The notes beneath the pieces were generated by a model, which searched no databases, was not told the origin of the DNA, and was given only the letters and a program-made list of their open reading frames with translations. DNA of 64,000 bases from UBA8437 sp964646205 (GTDB lineage: Bacteria; Planctomycetota; Planctomycetia; Planctomycetales; Planctomycetaceae): NCBI GenBank assembly GCA_964646205.1, contig CAZYAZ010000001.1:186001-250000 (forward strand). Direction: 5' to 3'. Numbering within the stretch: position 1 is the first letter of the stretch; every line of letters begins with the position of its first letter. This document shows positions 1-8,893 of the stretch, piece after piece. Position numbers and translations under genes: made by a program.

Positions 1-1520
1 ACACATCGCCGGTCCGCTTCGATCTCGAGAGCAACCGCCTGAAATCCAGTCCCCTGAAATTCCCGGGCAAAGTGCTCGCCGATGTTCCCGGGGGCCGCCT
101 GTTCATCTCCGACAGCAACCACAACCGGATTGTTGTGACCGGTCTCGACGGGACGTTGAAAGAGACCATCGGCAGCGGCGCGATCGGACGGAAGAACGGC
201 AGTTACGCTGACGCCAGTTTTGACCATCCCCAGGGCACGGTGCTCATCGGTGACGAGTTGTACGTGGCCGACACCGAGAACCACATGATCCGTGTGGTGG
301 ACCTGAAGAAAAAGACCGTGAGAACGCTGGCGGGCACCGGTCGACAGTCGCGATTCGGAGCCACCGGCGGCGCGTTGCGACAGTCACCCCTGAACAGCCC
401 CTGGGCACTGTCCCACCTCAGGGGAACACTCTACGTGGCCATGGCTGGTCCTCATCAGTTGTGGTCTCACAAGCTCGGCTCACCCCGCATCGGCGTCTTC
501 GCTGGCACGGGCCGCGAGGACATCACCGATGGTCCGCTGGACCAGTGTGCCCTGGCTCAGCCCTCGGCACTGGCCACCGACGGCACACACCTGTTCGTTG
601 CCGACAGCGAAGGGTCATCGATCCGCCAGGTCGACACGAAGCCGGGCGGAACGGTCAAGACCGTCGTCGGTGCCCACGACCTGTTCCGTGGCCGGTCACT
701 CTTTGAATTCGGCGACATCGACGAGGTCGGTGACAAGGCCCGGCTGCAACACCCGCTGGGCGTCGTCTTCCACAAGGGATCGCTCTTCGTCGCTGACACG
801 TACAATCACAAGATCAAGAAAATTGATCTGAAGACCCGCAAGTCAACAACGTACCTGGGTGATGGCAAACGCGGGATCACCCTCGATCCCGCGAGGCTTG
901 CCGAACCGGGTGGTGTCTCCATTGGCGGTGAAACACTTTATATCGCCGACACCAACAACCACCGCATCTGCACGGTGGACCTGAAAAGTGGGAAGATGGC
1001 CGAATTGAAGGTTGTCGGGCTGAAAGCCCCGTCACCACCGGTTGCCAGTCACAACGACTTCGCGCAGTCGCGGAACAAGGTGAGGAGGGTAGCCAACCAG
1101 ACAATCCGGTCAGGCAAGTCGGTCCAGATCGCAATCCCCCTGTCCATTCCCAGTGGCTTCAAGCTCAACCCCAACGCCTCGATCATCTACCGTGCCCTGG
1201 GCAACAAGGGCCAGGAAGTGGTTTCACCAGATGCCCTGGGCAAACGAAAAAAGGCCAGTCAAAGCGGTGGCTCGACCGCCAATGCCTCCCTGGCCCTGAC
1301 CGGAACACCGGGCAAGGCGACCGTCGACTTGGCGGTTTCCTACCAGGTCTGCCGCGATGGCAAAGGGGGTCTGTGCAAGCTGTTGACCATCCACTGGACC
1401 ATTCCTCTGACAGCGACCTCCGACAGCAAGAACACCTCGCTGAAGTTGCCAGCAACATCGAAACCGGCTCCGAAGAGCCAGGGGAAAAAGAAGCCCCCTG
1501 CGAAAAAAGCGGCCGGTTAG
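1..1520 (+). CDS. NHLRC2-like NHL-repeat protein, 5'-truncated by window edge
   Basis: The reading frame is open from base 3 with no start codon, so the gene begins outside the window; about 505 residues are visible. They contain consecutive NHL repeats, each with a 'LFISDSNHNRI', 'LYVADTENHMIRVVDL' or 'LYIADTNNHRI' type signature, forming a six-bladed propeller over roughly the first 320 residues. A beta-rich domain of about 120 residues follows, then a Lys/Pro/Ala-rich tail. This order matches the NHLRC2 family, whose full members begin with a thioredoxin-like domain; that domain would lie off the left edge (inference). The GTG at 72 falls inside the first NHL repeat and is not a credible start. 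Substrate and partners are unknown. rpsB follows after about 100 bases and is probably independent. Confidence 0.8.
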   Translation, partial: TSPVRFDLESNRLKSSPLKFPGKVLADVPGGRLFISDSNHNRIVVTGLDGTLKETIGSGAIGRKNGSYADASFDHPQGTVLIGDELYVADTENHMIRVVDLKKKTVRTLAGTGRQSRFGATGGALRQSPLNSPWALSHLRGTLYVAMAGPHQLWSHKLGSPRIGVFAGTGREDITDGPLDQCALAQPSALATDGTHLFVADSEGSSIRQVDTKPGGTVKTVVGAHDLFRGRSLFEFGDIDEVGDKARLQHPLGVVFHKGSLFVADTYNHKIKKIDLKTRKSTTYLGDGKRGITLDPARLAEPGGVSIGGETLYIADTNNHRICTVDLKSGKMAELKVVGLKAPSPPVASHNDFAQSRNKVRRVANQTIRSGKSVQIAIPLSIPSGFKLNPNASIIYRALGNKGQEVVSPDALGKRKKASQSGGSTANASLALTGTPGKATVDLAVSYQVCRDGKGGLCKLLTIHWTIPLTATSDSKNTSLKLPATSKPAPKSQGKKKPPAKKAAG

Positions 1521-1624
1521 CATCGCCGCCGGCGGGTTTGACGAAGTCACGGACACCGACTACGATCGGTGGTTCGCCTTTGTTTTCTTACCCATCCAGA
1601 GTTTTCTCTGGGGAGACTGCCGCC

Positions 1625-2365
1625 GTGGCTGATATCGTCGTCAAAGACATCTTGGAAGCTGGCATCCACTACGGGCACCGGACCAGCCGGTGGAACCCGA
1701 AGATGCGGCCCTACATCTACGGTCGCCGCAACCTGATTCACATCATCGATGTGAAGGAGACAATCCGTGGCCTGATGCGGGCCAAGAGATATCTCAAGCA
1801 GGTCGCTGCCAACGGCAGCCTGGTTCTGTTCGTCGGCACCAAGCGGCAGGCTTTCGGCCCGATCGCCGAAGTCGCCGATTCCTGTGGCATGCCTTACGTC
1901 AACGAACGGTGGTTGGGCGGCACCCTGACGAATTACCGCACGATCCGTAGTCGCCTGCAACGTCTCGAGGAACTCGAAACACTCGAGGAGAATGGCGAAA
2001 TGGCGTCGTTCTCCAAGAAACGTCAGAGTTCACTGATCCGTGAACGTCGCAAGATCCACCGGAACCTCGCCGGTATCCGGGACATGGCACGCTTGCCCGA
2101 GGCAATCGTGGTGGTCGATCCGGGCCGGGAATACAACTGCGTTCGTGAAGCACGTATCCTGGGAATCAACGTGATTGCCCTGATCGATACCGATTCCGAT
2201 CCGGATCCCGTTGATCTGCCGATTCCGGGCAACGACGACAGCATCCGCTCGATCCGGCTCATTCTCGAGCACCTCGCCAGTTCAATCAACGATGGCAAGT
2301 CGCTGGTGCCCCAGGAGAAGCCGGTCGCGAAGAAAGATGAACCCAAGGCGGTGCCGACGCGGTAA
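1625..2365 (+). CDS. rpsB: 30S ribosomal protein S2
   Basis: 246-residue S2 protein of the small ribosomal subunit. The first residues, VADIVVKDILEAGIHYGH, match the S2 N-terminus, and 'NERWLGGTLTNY' and 'VVVDPGREYNCVREA' are S2 signatures. The frame extends upstream to 1373 but overlaps the preceding gene there. The GTG at 1625 is chosen because it fits the family N-terminus and has GGGGAGA about 9 bases upstream. A short Lys/Pro-rich C-terminal extension follows the conserved core. The gene heads the conserved order rpsB-tsf-pyrH-frr. The 150 bases before tsf contain no recognisable gene. Confidence 0.96.
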   Translation: MADIVVKDILEAGIHYGHRTSRWNPKMRPYIYGRRNLIHIIDVKETIRGLMRAKRYLKQVAANGSLVLFVGTKRQAFGPIAEVADSCGMPYVNERWLGGTLTNYRTIRSRLQRLEELETLEENGEMASFSKKRQSSLIRERRKIHRNLAGIRDMARLPEAIVVVDPGREYNCVREARILGINVIALIDTDSDPDPVDLPIPGNDDSIRSIRLILEHLASSINDGKSLVPQEKPVAKKDEPKAVPTR

Positions 2366-2515
2366 CGGCCTCCGGAGATGGTTCCGGACAAAATCACCCA
2401 TCCACAGGCGTCGGACAGGCTCAGCCGCGGAAGACCTCTCACGAGAACTCCCGTCGCAGTCGCTCCAACCGGACGGCCATCCTACAGACGCTGAATTCAC
2501 GCGAGGAGACTCTCG

Positions 2516-3352
2516 ATGGCGGATATCACAGCCGCGCAGGTCAAGGCCCTGAGGCAACTCACCGACCTGCCCATGATGGAATGCAAGCACGCCCTGGTCG
2601 AAGCCGACGGGGACCAGGAAAAAGCAATCGAGATCCTCAAGGAACAAAACCAGAAGGTGATGCTCAAGCGGGCCGACAACGCCACGTCGGAGGGACGGAT
2701 CGCCGTCGCTGTGGCCGACGATGGTTCGAGCGCCGCGATGGTAGAACTGCAGTGCGAATCGGCACCTGTGGCCAACAACGACGAGTTCAAGGCCCTGGCC
2801 GAGAATTGTGCCAAGCAGCTCCTGAGCGGACCCGGGGCTGACAGTCCCGACGCACTGCTCGACCAGGCTTCGCCCGAGAATGCGTCGCAAACGCTCCGCG
2901 AGGCGTACGAGGAAGTCGTCAACAAGATCCGCGAGAAGATCGTGCTGGCCAAGGTGATTCGGGTCGATGGACCGGCCAATGGTTACGTCCACCACGACGG
3001 CAAGACCGGTGTCCTGTTCCACGCCACCGGGGAATCCGGTTCGGCCGACATTCTTCGCGATGTCGCCATGCACATCGCCGCCATGCAATCATCGGTGGTC
3101 GATCCCGAAGATCTCGACACCGCAGCAATTGACGAAGAGCGGGAACGACTGTCCGAGGAAGCCCGGGCAACGGGCAAGCCGGAGAACATCATCGAGAAGA
3201 TCGTCGAGGGACGGATGAAGGTCTTCTACCAGGAACAGGGTGTGCTCACCGCCCAGCAATTCGTCAAGGAGGAGTCGAAGACCGTCAGCCAGGTGCTCGC
3301 CGAATGCGGATTGACCGCAGGGGGATTCACCCGCTGGGTGCTTGGCAACTAG
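2516..3352 (+). CDS. tsf: Elongation factor Ts
   Basis: 278-residue guanine nucleotide exchange factor for EF-Tu. The N-terminal UBA-like region carries 'TDLPMMECKHALVEADGD', the EF-Ts form of the T-x-x-x-MM-C-K-x-AL signature, followed by 'KAIEILKEQ'. The dimerisation core follows, with 'GYVHHDGKTGVLF' and 'DVAMHIAAM' motifs. The ATG at 2516 has GAGGAG about 8 bases upstream. Length is within the usual family range. It lies between rpsB and pyrH, the standard bacterial arrangement. Confidence 0.96.
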   Translation: MADITAAQVKALRQLTDLPMMECKHALVEADGDQEKAIEILKEQNQKVMLKRADNATSEGRIAVAVADDGSSAAMVELQCESAPVANNDEFKALAENCAKQLLSGPGADSPDALLDQASPENASQTLREAYEEVVNKIREKIVLAKVIRVDGPANGYVHHDGKTGVLFHATGESGSADILRDVAMHIAAMQSSVVDPEDLDTAAIDEERERLSEEARATGKPENIIEKIVEGRMKVFYQEQGVLTAQQFVKEESKTVSQVLAECGLTAGGFTRWVLGN

Positions 3353-3403
3353 AAGGCCTCTCGACTCCCCCGCACACGCATTTCACCCCGGGGGACGACC
3401 ACG

Positions 3404-4153
3404 ATGACCGACGACTCAGCCACGGCACCGGTCTACGGCCGCGTGCTGTTGAAGATGAGTGGCGAGAGTTTTTGCCGAACTGGTGAGTCGGGGATCAGTA
3501 TGGTCGAAGTGGCCTCGATCTCCGAGCAGATCCAGCGAGTCGTCCAGAGTGGCGTGCAGTTGGCCATCGTCTGTGGTGGCGGCAACATCCTGCGAGGCAA
3601 GCACTTCGCGGCCGTCAGCCAGGCCATCAACGCTCCGACCGCTCATTACATGGGAATGCTCGCCACCGTCATCAACGGACTGGCACTCCAGGACGCCCTG
3701 GAAAACGTCGGAGTGCCCACCCGTTTGCAATCAGCTATTCGGATGGAAGGCGTCGCCGAACCGTTCATTCGCAGGCGTTGTCTGAGACATCTCGAAAAAG
3801 GTCGCGTCGTGATTTTGGCCGCCGGCACCGGCAGTCCGTTTGTGACCACCGACACCGCCGCTGCACTGCGAGCACGTGAAATCGAGGCCGACATCGTGTT
3901 GAAAGCGACCCGTGTCGACGGGATCTACGCCGAGGACCCCGAGAAGAATCCTCACGCCGTCCGCTACAACGAAATCACCTACAAGGACGTGCTTCGGCAG
4001 GGCCTGGAAGTCATGGATGCACAGGCGATCCATCACTGCATGGAGCACCGACTGCCAATCATCGTCTTCAATTACCAGAAGACCGGAAACATCGAACGGG
4101 TGATCGCCGGAGAACGTGTAGGCACCAGGGTGATCGCAACACCGGACGAGTGA
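3404..4153 (+). CDS. pyrH: Uridylate (UMP) kinase
   Basis: 249-residue UMP kinase of the amino-acid-kinase fold, which phosphorylates UMP to UDP in pyrimidine nucleotide synthesis. The N-terminal substrate loop 'VLLKMSGESF' and the motif 'IVCGGGNILRG' identify the family. The phosphate-binding and effector region includes 'AAGTGSPFVTTDTAAALRA' and 'LKATRVDGIYAEDPEKNP'. The start ATG has GGGGGA upstream. It sits 51 bases after tsf and 80 bases before frr, consistent with cotranscription. Confidence 0.96.
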   Translation: MTDDSATAPVYGRVLLKMSGESFCRTGESGISMVEVASISEQIQRVVQSGVQLAIVCGGGNILRGKHFAAVSQAINAPTAHYMGMLATVINGLALQDALENVGVPTRLQSAIRMEGVAEPFIRRRCLRHLEKGRVVILAAGTGSPFVTTDTAAALRAREIEADIVLKATRVDGIYAEDPEKNPHAVRYNEITYKDVLRQGLEVMDAQAIHHCMEHRLPIIVFNYQKTGNIERVIAGERVGTRVIATPDE

Positions 4154-4233
4154 ACTGGCTCGCCTTGCATGACGGTCTCCATCGGGTACCTTAATGCCAC
4201 CACGAGAAACGGACCCAAAGACGGGCGACAAGA

Positions 4234-4794
4234 ATGGACCACGACGAGATTCTGCTGGATTGTGAAGACCGCATGGAAAAGGCGGTCGGCGTTTACCAGG
4301 GTCAGTTGCAAGGACTCAGGACCGGGCGGGCAACACCCGCCCTGGTCGATTCACTGAGGGTCGAGGCCTACGGGGCACCAACACCCCTGAAACAACTCGC
4401 CAATGTCAGCGTTCCCGAACCACAGCAGATCGTGATCCGGCCATTTGATCCCGGTGTCATCAACGATATCGTCAAGGCCATCCAGGCCAGCGAACTTGGA
4501 CTCGCTCCCAACTCCGACGGACGGCTGGTCCGGCTCAATGTCCCCTCTCTCTCGACCGAACGGCGACGCCAGTTGGTCTCACGGGTCAAGGAACTGGCCG
4601 AGGAGGCCCGGGTCGCCATCCGCAACATCCGCCGCGACGCCAACAAACACGCTGAGCAGGGAGAGAAGCAGAAGCTGTTCTCCGAGGACGACCGGGACCA
4701 GGCCAAGGACGAAATCCAGGAACTGACCAAACGGTTCGAAGGGAAAGTCAACGACCTGGCATCATCCAAAGAAACCGAGGTCATGGACGAGTAG
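4234..4794 (+). CDS. frr: Ribosome recycling factor
   Basis: 186-residue ribosome recycling factor, which splits post-termination ribosomes together with EF-G. The three-helix domain I and beta domain II are recognisable from 'LQGLRTGRATPALVDSLRVEAYG', 'ANVSVPEPQQIVIRPFDP' and 'EERRRQLVSRVKELAEEARVAIRNIRRDAN'-type segments, each closely matching the family (fragments abbreviated). Length is the usual 185 or so. It ends the rpsB-tsf-pyrH-frr run; yidD is convergent with it 47 bases downstream. Confidence 0.96.
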   Translation: MDHDEILLDCEDRMEKAVGVYQGQLQGLRTGRATPALVDSLRVEAYGAPTPLKQLANVSVPEPQQIVIRPFDPGVINDIVKAIQASELGLAPNSDGRLVRLNVPSLSTERRRQLVSRVKELAEEARVAIRNIRRDANKHAEQGEKQKLFSEDDRDQAKDEIQELTKRFEGKVNDLASSKETEVMDE

Positions 4795-4813
4795 CGGGTT
4801 TGCAGACAACCGC
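4794..4813. terminator. Possible hairpin between convergent frr and yidD
   Basis: GCGG(G)TT at 4794-4800 can pair with AACCGC at 4808-4813 around a 7-base loop, with one bulged G. It lies directly after the frr stop and before the yidD end. There is no T-tract, so terminator function is an inference from position. Confidence 0.25.
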
Positions 4814-4841
4814 GGGACACCGTGCATCCAGCCCCGGTCAC

Positions 4842-5093
4842 TCACGGAAGATCCTCGCCACCGGGATGCCACGGGTGGCACCGACAGATCCTCTTCACAC
4901 CTCGCCACGCTCCGCGAATCGGTCCATATTTTTCTATCGCACCGATCATGTAATGGCTGCATGTGGGCTGGAAACGGCACTGCCGTCCGATGATCGGACT
5001 CAAGGTCCACTGATAAACCCGGACCAGGCCGATCATCGACCACGACAGGGCCTGGCATGGCACGCCGACCCACCCTCGAGCCGACTGGCTCAT
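4842..5093 (-). CDS. yidD: Membrane protein insertion efficiency factor YidD
   Basis: 83-residue YidD family protein, implicated in membrane insertion of proteins with YidC. The core 'GLVRVYQWTLSPIIGRQCRF', 'PTCSHYMIGAIEKYG' and 'RGVKRICRCHPWHPGG' segments are diagnostic, with the conserved Cys residues in place and an amphipathic N-terminal helix. Its start overlaps the end of rnpA by 4 bases, so the two genes are probably translationally coupled. This rnpA-yidD order is conserved in bacteria, although here neither rpmH nor yidC accompanies it. Confidence 0.93.
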   Translation of the reverse strand: MSQSARGWVGVPCQALSWSMIGLVRVYQWTLSPIIGRQCRFQPTCSHYMIGAIEKYGPIRGAWRGVKRICRCHPWHPGGEDLP

Positions 5094-5482
5094 CGGCTGG
5101 CCTCCTGGACAACCCCATCCGCCAACTTCCTGGCCAACTTGTCGGCCAGGTTGCGCAACGAGACCTGAAACTCTTCGAGCGTCGCATCAGTGCCCTGACG
5201 TGGGATCAGAACCAGATCGATTCCGGCGGGCAAGTCATCTTGCTGCAGCCGGAATGCCTCGCGGAGCAATCGCTTCAGACGGCCACGACGCACGGCATTG
5301 CCATGTTTCTTGGAAACACTCAATCCGAATCGAGTTCCACGACTCTCTCCACCAACATCCGCAAAGACGAGCAGGCTCTGGTCACCAGCACGGCAACGTG
5401 CCGCATAAACGCGGTCGAAATCACGCTGGTGGCGCAAACGACGCCACGCCGGCAGACGGGAACCTTTGACAGGACTGGTCAT
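5090..5482 (-). CDS. rnpA: Ribonuclease P protein component
   Basis: 130-residue protein subunit of RNase P, which supports 5' maturation of tRNAs by the catalytic RNA. The core 'FGLSVSKKHGNAVRRGRLKR' followed by LLREAFR is the RNA-binding RNR-type motif. The ATG at 5482 is preferred over a GTG at 5500 because GGAG stands 7 bases before it. The gene overlaps yidD by 4 bases. Upstream there is a small membrane protein gene, not rpmH, which is unusual (see findings). Confidence 0.92.
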   Translation of the reverse strand: MTSPVKGSRLPAWRRLRHQRDFDRVYAARCRAGDQSLLVFADVGGESRGTRFGLSVSKKHGNAVRRGRLKRLLREAFRLQQDDLPAGIDLVLIPRQGTDATLEEFQVSLRNLADKLARKLADGVVQEASR

Positions 5483-5530
5483 GTATCGACTCCGGGACAC
5501 GACACCCGGCCTGGCCTCATCTATTTCGGA

Positions 5531-5839
5531 TTACAACGTTTCCGGCCCGGAACCATCCTCTGCGGATGACTCGGCCTCCTGATTCTCGTCCGCAGCCGGA
5601 GGTACCTGCAAGGGCCACATCGGATCGGGAGGCGACTGGGCAGGTGGCAAACCGTCCTGGACCCGTCTCCTGAGACGCCCACCCATCATCAACACCAGTG
5701 CAACGCCTCCCAGTCCCAGAAGAACAACGACCAGAATGGCCACGATCGCCATGACCAGGCTAATACCCCTGGTCACCTCGGGCCCCGCTTGATCCAACTG
5801 TTCACTCGCCTGGACCAGCAACACTGACCACCCACTCAC
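5531..5839 (-). CDS. Small single-pass membrane protein, unknown function
   Basis: About 102 residues, not recognised. One strongly hydrophobic stretch (VMAIVAILVVVLLGLGGVAL region, roughly residues 28-50) is followed by a basic GRLRRRVQDG segment and a Pro/Glu-rich tail, suggesting an inner-membrane anchor with a short cytoplasmic tail. The start is taken as the GTG at 5839, which overlaps the stop of the J-domain gene in GTGA and follows GGGG; a GTG at 5851 is an alternative. The overlap suggests coupling to the J-protein gene. Confidence 0.6.
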   Translation of the reverse strand: MSGWSVLLVQASEQLDQAGPEVTRGISLVMAIVAILVVVLLGLGGVALVLMMGGRLRRRVQDGLPPAQSPPDPMWPLQVPPAADENQEAESSAEDGSGPETL

Positions 5840-6786
5840 GACGTACCCCACAGTCCATTTCTTGGAGAACCGCCCTCGTCGGAGTCCCGCTCGGCCAACC
5901 GCTGGTAGATCTCGCGTTGTGCTTCGGAAAGAACATCGGGCACGGCGACCTGAACCAGCACCATCTGGTCACCGTGAGTCCCAGTCTTCTGGTTACGGAC
6001 TCCTTTCCCCTTGAGTCGCAGCTTGGCTCCCCCGGATGTTCCTGGGGGAATGGTCACGACAACCGGTCCCTCATCGAGTGTTGGCACCTCAATTCTTGCT
6101 CCCAACACCGCCTCGACCGGCGTCACCGGCACCTCGATCAACAGGTTGTCCCCCTCACGGCGAAACCAGGGATGCGGCGCGACCTCGATGGTCACCAGGA
6201 CATCACCGGCGGGACCTCCCGGCACTGTTCCACCCTGCCCCTTGAGACGAAGCACTTCACCGCTTTTGATTCCGGCCGGAATCTTGATCGTCACCCGTTC
6301 AATCCGGCCTCCCTCGCCATCGGGCCGAATCGGCAATTCGTGTCCACCACCAACAGCGGCCACGTGAAAGGGGACCTGAATCGTGGTGCGAATATCCTGC
6401 CCGCGACGGGCCCGCGATGGGCCCGCACCCCCGGGTCCACCACGTCCACCACCAAACAGGTCTCCCAGGTCAAAGCCATTGCCGAACAGGCTCGAGAAAT
6501 CGGCCCCACCGGGCATTCCTCCGGGAGGAAATCCACCCGGACCGGCTCCCCCCGCCCGGGCCTGTTGAAAGGCCGGACCAAAACGGTCGTATTGTCCACG
6601 AGTCTCCTCGTCACCAAGCACCTGGTAGGCATCCTGCACCGCCTTGAACTGCTCGGCGGCCTGCTGGTCATCTGGATTCTTGTCCGGATGAAATTTCAGC
6701 GAGAGCGTCTTGTAGGCACCGTGGATCTCGTCAGCCGACGCTCCACGGGGAACCCCCAGCACCTGGTAGTAATCACTGTCGGTCAT
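5836..6786 (-). CDS. DnaJ-class J-domain protein, CbpA-like (no zinc finger)
   Basis: 316-residue type II Hsp40 co-chaperone that would stimulate an Hsp70 (DnaK). The N-terminal J-domain (about residues 5-70) has the essential HPD in 'LKFHPDKNPDD'. A Gly/Phe/Pro-rich linker spans about residues 75-130, followed by two DnaJ C-terminal substrate-binding beta domains ('GQDIRTTIQVPF', 'VTIKIPAGIKSGEVLRLKGQG'). The CxxCxGxG zinc-binding repeats of true DnaJ are absent, so it resembles CbpA or DnaJ2 and not dnaJ itself. It is divergent from the ABC permease gene with 89 bases between. Confidence 0.92.
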   Translation of the reverse strand: MTDSDYYQVLGVPRGASADEIHGAYKTLSLKFHPDKNPDDQQAAEQFKAVQDAYQVLGDEETRGQYDRFGPAFQQARAGGAGPGGFPPGGMPGGADFSSLFGNGFDLGDLFGGGRGGPGGAGPSRARRGQDIRTTIQVPFHVAAVGGGHELPIRPDGEGGRIERVTIKIPAGIKSGEVLRLKGQGGTVPGGPAGDVLVTIEVAPHPWFRREGDNLLIEVPVTPVEAVLGARIEVPTLDEGPVVVTIPPGTSGGAKLRLKGKGVRNQKTGTHGDQMVLVQVAVPDVLSEAQREIYQRLAERDSDEGGSPRNGLWGTS

Positions 6787-6875
6787 CGTCGTCGATCCGG
6801 GTCGGTTTCAGTTCGCATTTCAGAGGATCCACGTCACTTCCACAATAGCCTGATGCGACCTATTCTGCTGAGACG

Positions 6876-8159
6876 ATGTGGCGATTCGCAATCCAAAACC
6901 TTGTCTCGAGACCGCTCCGATCACTCCTCGCACTGGGAGGACTGTCGGTTGCCATCGCTGGCATGGTGGGGCTGTTCTCTGTCGCCGAAGGCATCGATCA
7001 CATGGTCAACGATACGTTCAGCCGGATTCCCGGACTGGCGATCATGCAGGCCGGCGCACCACTGCCTTTGTTCTCGAGACTGCCGGCCGACTGGGCTGGG
7101 GAAATTGCCGAGATGGACGGGGTGCGAGTTGTCAATCCAGAGGTCTGGACACGGGTGAATGTGATCGAGGGGCAACGCGTGATCGCACCACCCCGGTTTC
7201 TTTTCGGCACCAGCATCTCCGAACGACAGAAACTCCACAAGGACATCTACCGTGATGCGATGGTCGATGGCCGGTTTCTTGACGACAACGATCGAAACAA
7301 ACAGCACACCGTGATCAGTCGCCAGATCGCCGAGGAACACGAGGTCCAAGTGGGCGACGCGTTGTCGATCAACGGTGACACGTTCACGATCGTCGGCATC
7401 TACCACTGTGGCCAGTTGATGCTCGACGTCTCGATCATCGTCGACATCGACGTCGTCCGTCGGCTGACCCGCTTCGAACCGGACAGCGCCTGTGCTTTCT
7501 ACGTGGAGCCGGATGGAACGGTTGAATCCGAAACGCTGGTCGAGCAGATCCGTGAGAAGTTCCGTGGCCGGGAGATTCGGTCGACCGGCAACATCGCCGG
7601 TGCGCTGGCCACCGGGAATCCGCTAATTGACCTCCTGCTGGCCATCCAGAATTGGCTCGCCGGCGGCACCCGGGCCGACCAACTGTCTGTCGTCGACGCG
7701 GAGGCTGAACCGATCGAGGTCCGTACGTCGGATGACTGGGCAGAACGTTTTGACGAATTCAGTTCAGACCTGAACCTGTTCCTGACGGTGATGACCAGTA
7801 TCGGCGTGCTGATCGCCATCCTGTCAATCATCAACACGATGCTGATGAGCGTGACGGAACGGATCATCGATTTCGGGATCCTCAAGGCCAACGGCTGGAG
7901 CCGTCGTGACGTGATGATGCTCATCACCTGCGAGAGCGCCGTACTGGGTGTCACCGGCGGCGTGGTCGGCTGCCTGCTGGGATTGGCCGGGACCGAATTT
8001 GTCAACAACACGTGGCCGGACCGGCTCCAGTTGTACGCCAGCCCACAACTGCTGTTCTTTTCACTCGGCTTCAGCACAATCCTCGGAACCCTCGGTGGGC
8101 TGTACCCAGCAACGTGGGCCATGCGACTCTCGCCAATGGAGGCCATTCGCCGTGGGTAA
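6876..8159 (+). CDS. ABC transporter permease, FtsX/MacB family
   Basis: 427-residue permease with the MacB-type layout: one N-terminal transmembrane helix (about residues 15-40), a large periplasmic MacB-PCD-like domain, then three C-terminal helices of the FtsX domain ending in 'GGLYPATWAMRLSPMEAIRRG', a family hallmark. 'ERIIDFGILKANGWSRRDVM' is the typical coupling segment. Such proteins transmit ATP hydrolysis to periplasmic or lipoprotein substrates without forming a classical channel. The ATPase gene follows 18 bases later and is certainly its partner. The substrate cannot be inferred. Confidence 0.9.
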   Translation: MWRFAIQNLVSRPLRSLLALGGLSVAIAGMVGLFSVAEGIDHMVNDTFSRIPGLAIMQAGAPLPLFSRLPADWAGEIAEMDGVRVVNPEVWTRVNVIEGQRVIAPPRFLFGTSISERQKLHKDIYRDAMVDGRFLDDNDRNKQHTVISRQIAEEHEVQVGDALSINGDTFTIVGIYHCGQLMLDVSIIVDIDVVRRLTRFEPDSACAFYVEPDGTVESETLVEQIREKFRGREIRSTGNIAGALATGNPLIDLLLAIQNWLAGGTRADQLSVVDAEAEPIEVRTSDDWAERFDEFSSDLNLFLTVMTSIGVLIAILSIINTMLMSVTERIIDFGILKANGWSRRDVMMLITCESAVLGVTGGVVGCLLGLAGTEFVNNTWPDRLQLYASPQLLFFSLGFSTILGTLGGLYPATWAMRLSPMEAIRRG

Positions 8160-8177
8160 CCAGGAAGTCGCCACCTG

Positions 8178-8867
8178 ATGACAGCCACCTCGTCGAATCC
8201 CGCGATCGAGATCGTGGATCTGACCAAGGAGTTCACGATTGGCCCGACAACGGTCCGGGCACTTCGCGGCGTCAGCACAACGATCGCCAGCGGCAGCTTC
8301 CAGTTCGTGCTGGGACCCTCCGGGAGCGGCAAGAGTACCCTGCTGTACCTGCTGGGAGCACTGGACCGGCCCAGTGGTGGATCCATCATCGTCGACGGCC
8401 GAGCGATCAATGAACTGTCTCGAGACGACCAGGATTATTTCCGTCGGCATGAGGTGGGGTTTGTCTTCCAGAGTTTCAACCTGCTGGGCAACCTGACAGC
8501 ACTGGAGAACGTGCTGGCTCCCTTTTTTCCCGTCGGCGTCAGCGGCGAATTGCGGAAGCGTGCCACGGACCTCCTGGACCATGTCGGGCTGGCCGACCGC
8601 CAGGAACATCGTCCCCGGGAACTCTCCGGAGGTGAACAGCAGCGAGTGGCAATCGCCCGGGCATTGCTGAAACAGCCCAAGCTGGTTCTGGCTGACGAGC
8701 CAACCGGGGAACTCGATCACCAGACCGGGGCCGAGGTGATGGGATATCTCCGGGGACTCCGTGACGAAATGGGAACCACCGTCGTCGTGGTCACCCACGA
8801 CGAGAGCTACATCGATCCGGGAGACCAGACCTTGCGACTCCGCGACGGGCTGGTTGTCACCGACTGA
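8178..8867 (+). CDS. ABC transporter ATP-binding protein, LolD/MacB type
   Basis: 229-residue ATPase with Walker A 'GPSGSGKST', the Q-loop in 'GFVFQSFNLLGNLTALENV', signature 'LSGGEQQR', and Walker B with D-loop 'LVLADEPTGELD', plus an H-loop in 'VVVVTHDE'. All catalytic motifs are intact. It forms a two-gene operon with the upstream FtsX-type permease, and its 3' end is convergent with the selenoprotein-like gene, separated by a strong hairpin. Confidence 0.93.
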   Translation: MTATSSNPAIEIVDLTKEFTIGPTTVRALRGVSTTIASGSFQFVLGPSGSGKSTLLYLLGALDRPSGGSIIVDGRAINELSRDDQDYFRRHEVGFVFQSFNLLGNLTALENVLAPFFPVGVSGELRKRATDLLDHVGLADRQEHRPRELSGGEQQRVAIARALLKQPKLVLADEPTGELDHQTGAEVMGYLRGLRDEMGTTVVVVTHDESYIDPGDQTLRLRDGLVVTD

Positions 8868-8868
8868 A

Positions 8869-8893
8869 CGGCTGCTGGCTCAGGCCAGCGCCG
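8869..8893. terminator. Strong hairpin between convergent genes
   Basis: CGGC-T-GCTGGC at 8869-8879 pairs with GCCAGC-GCCG at 8884-8893 around a TCAG tetraloop, giving 10 base pairs with one bulged T. It starts right after the ATPase stop and overlaps the last codons of the minus-strand gene. No T-tract follows on either side, so a bidirectional terminator role is inferred from stability and position. Confidence 0.42.

Noticed and set aside
5917..7158. 413-residue plus-strand open frame
   Set aside because: Antisense to the J-domain gene, then overlapping the start of the ABC permease in another frame.
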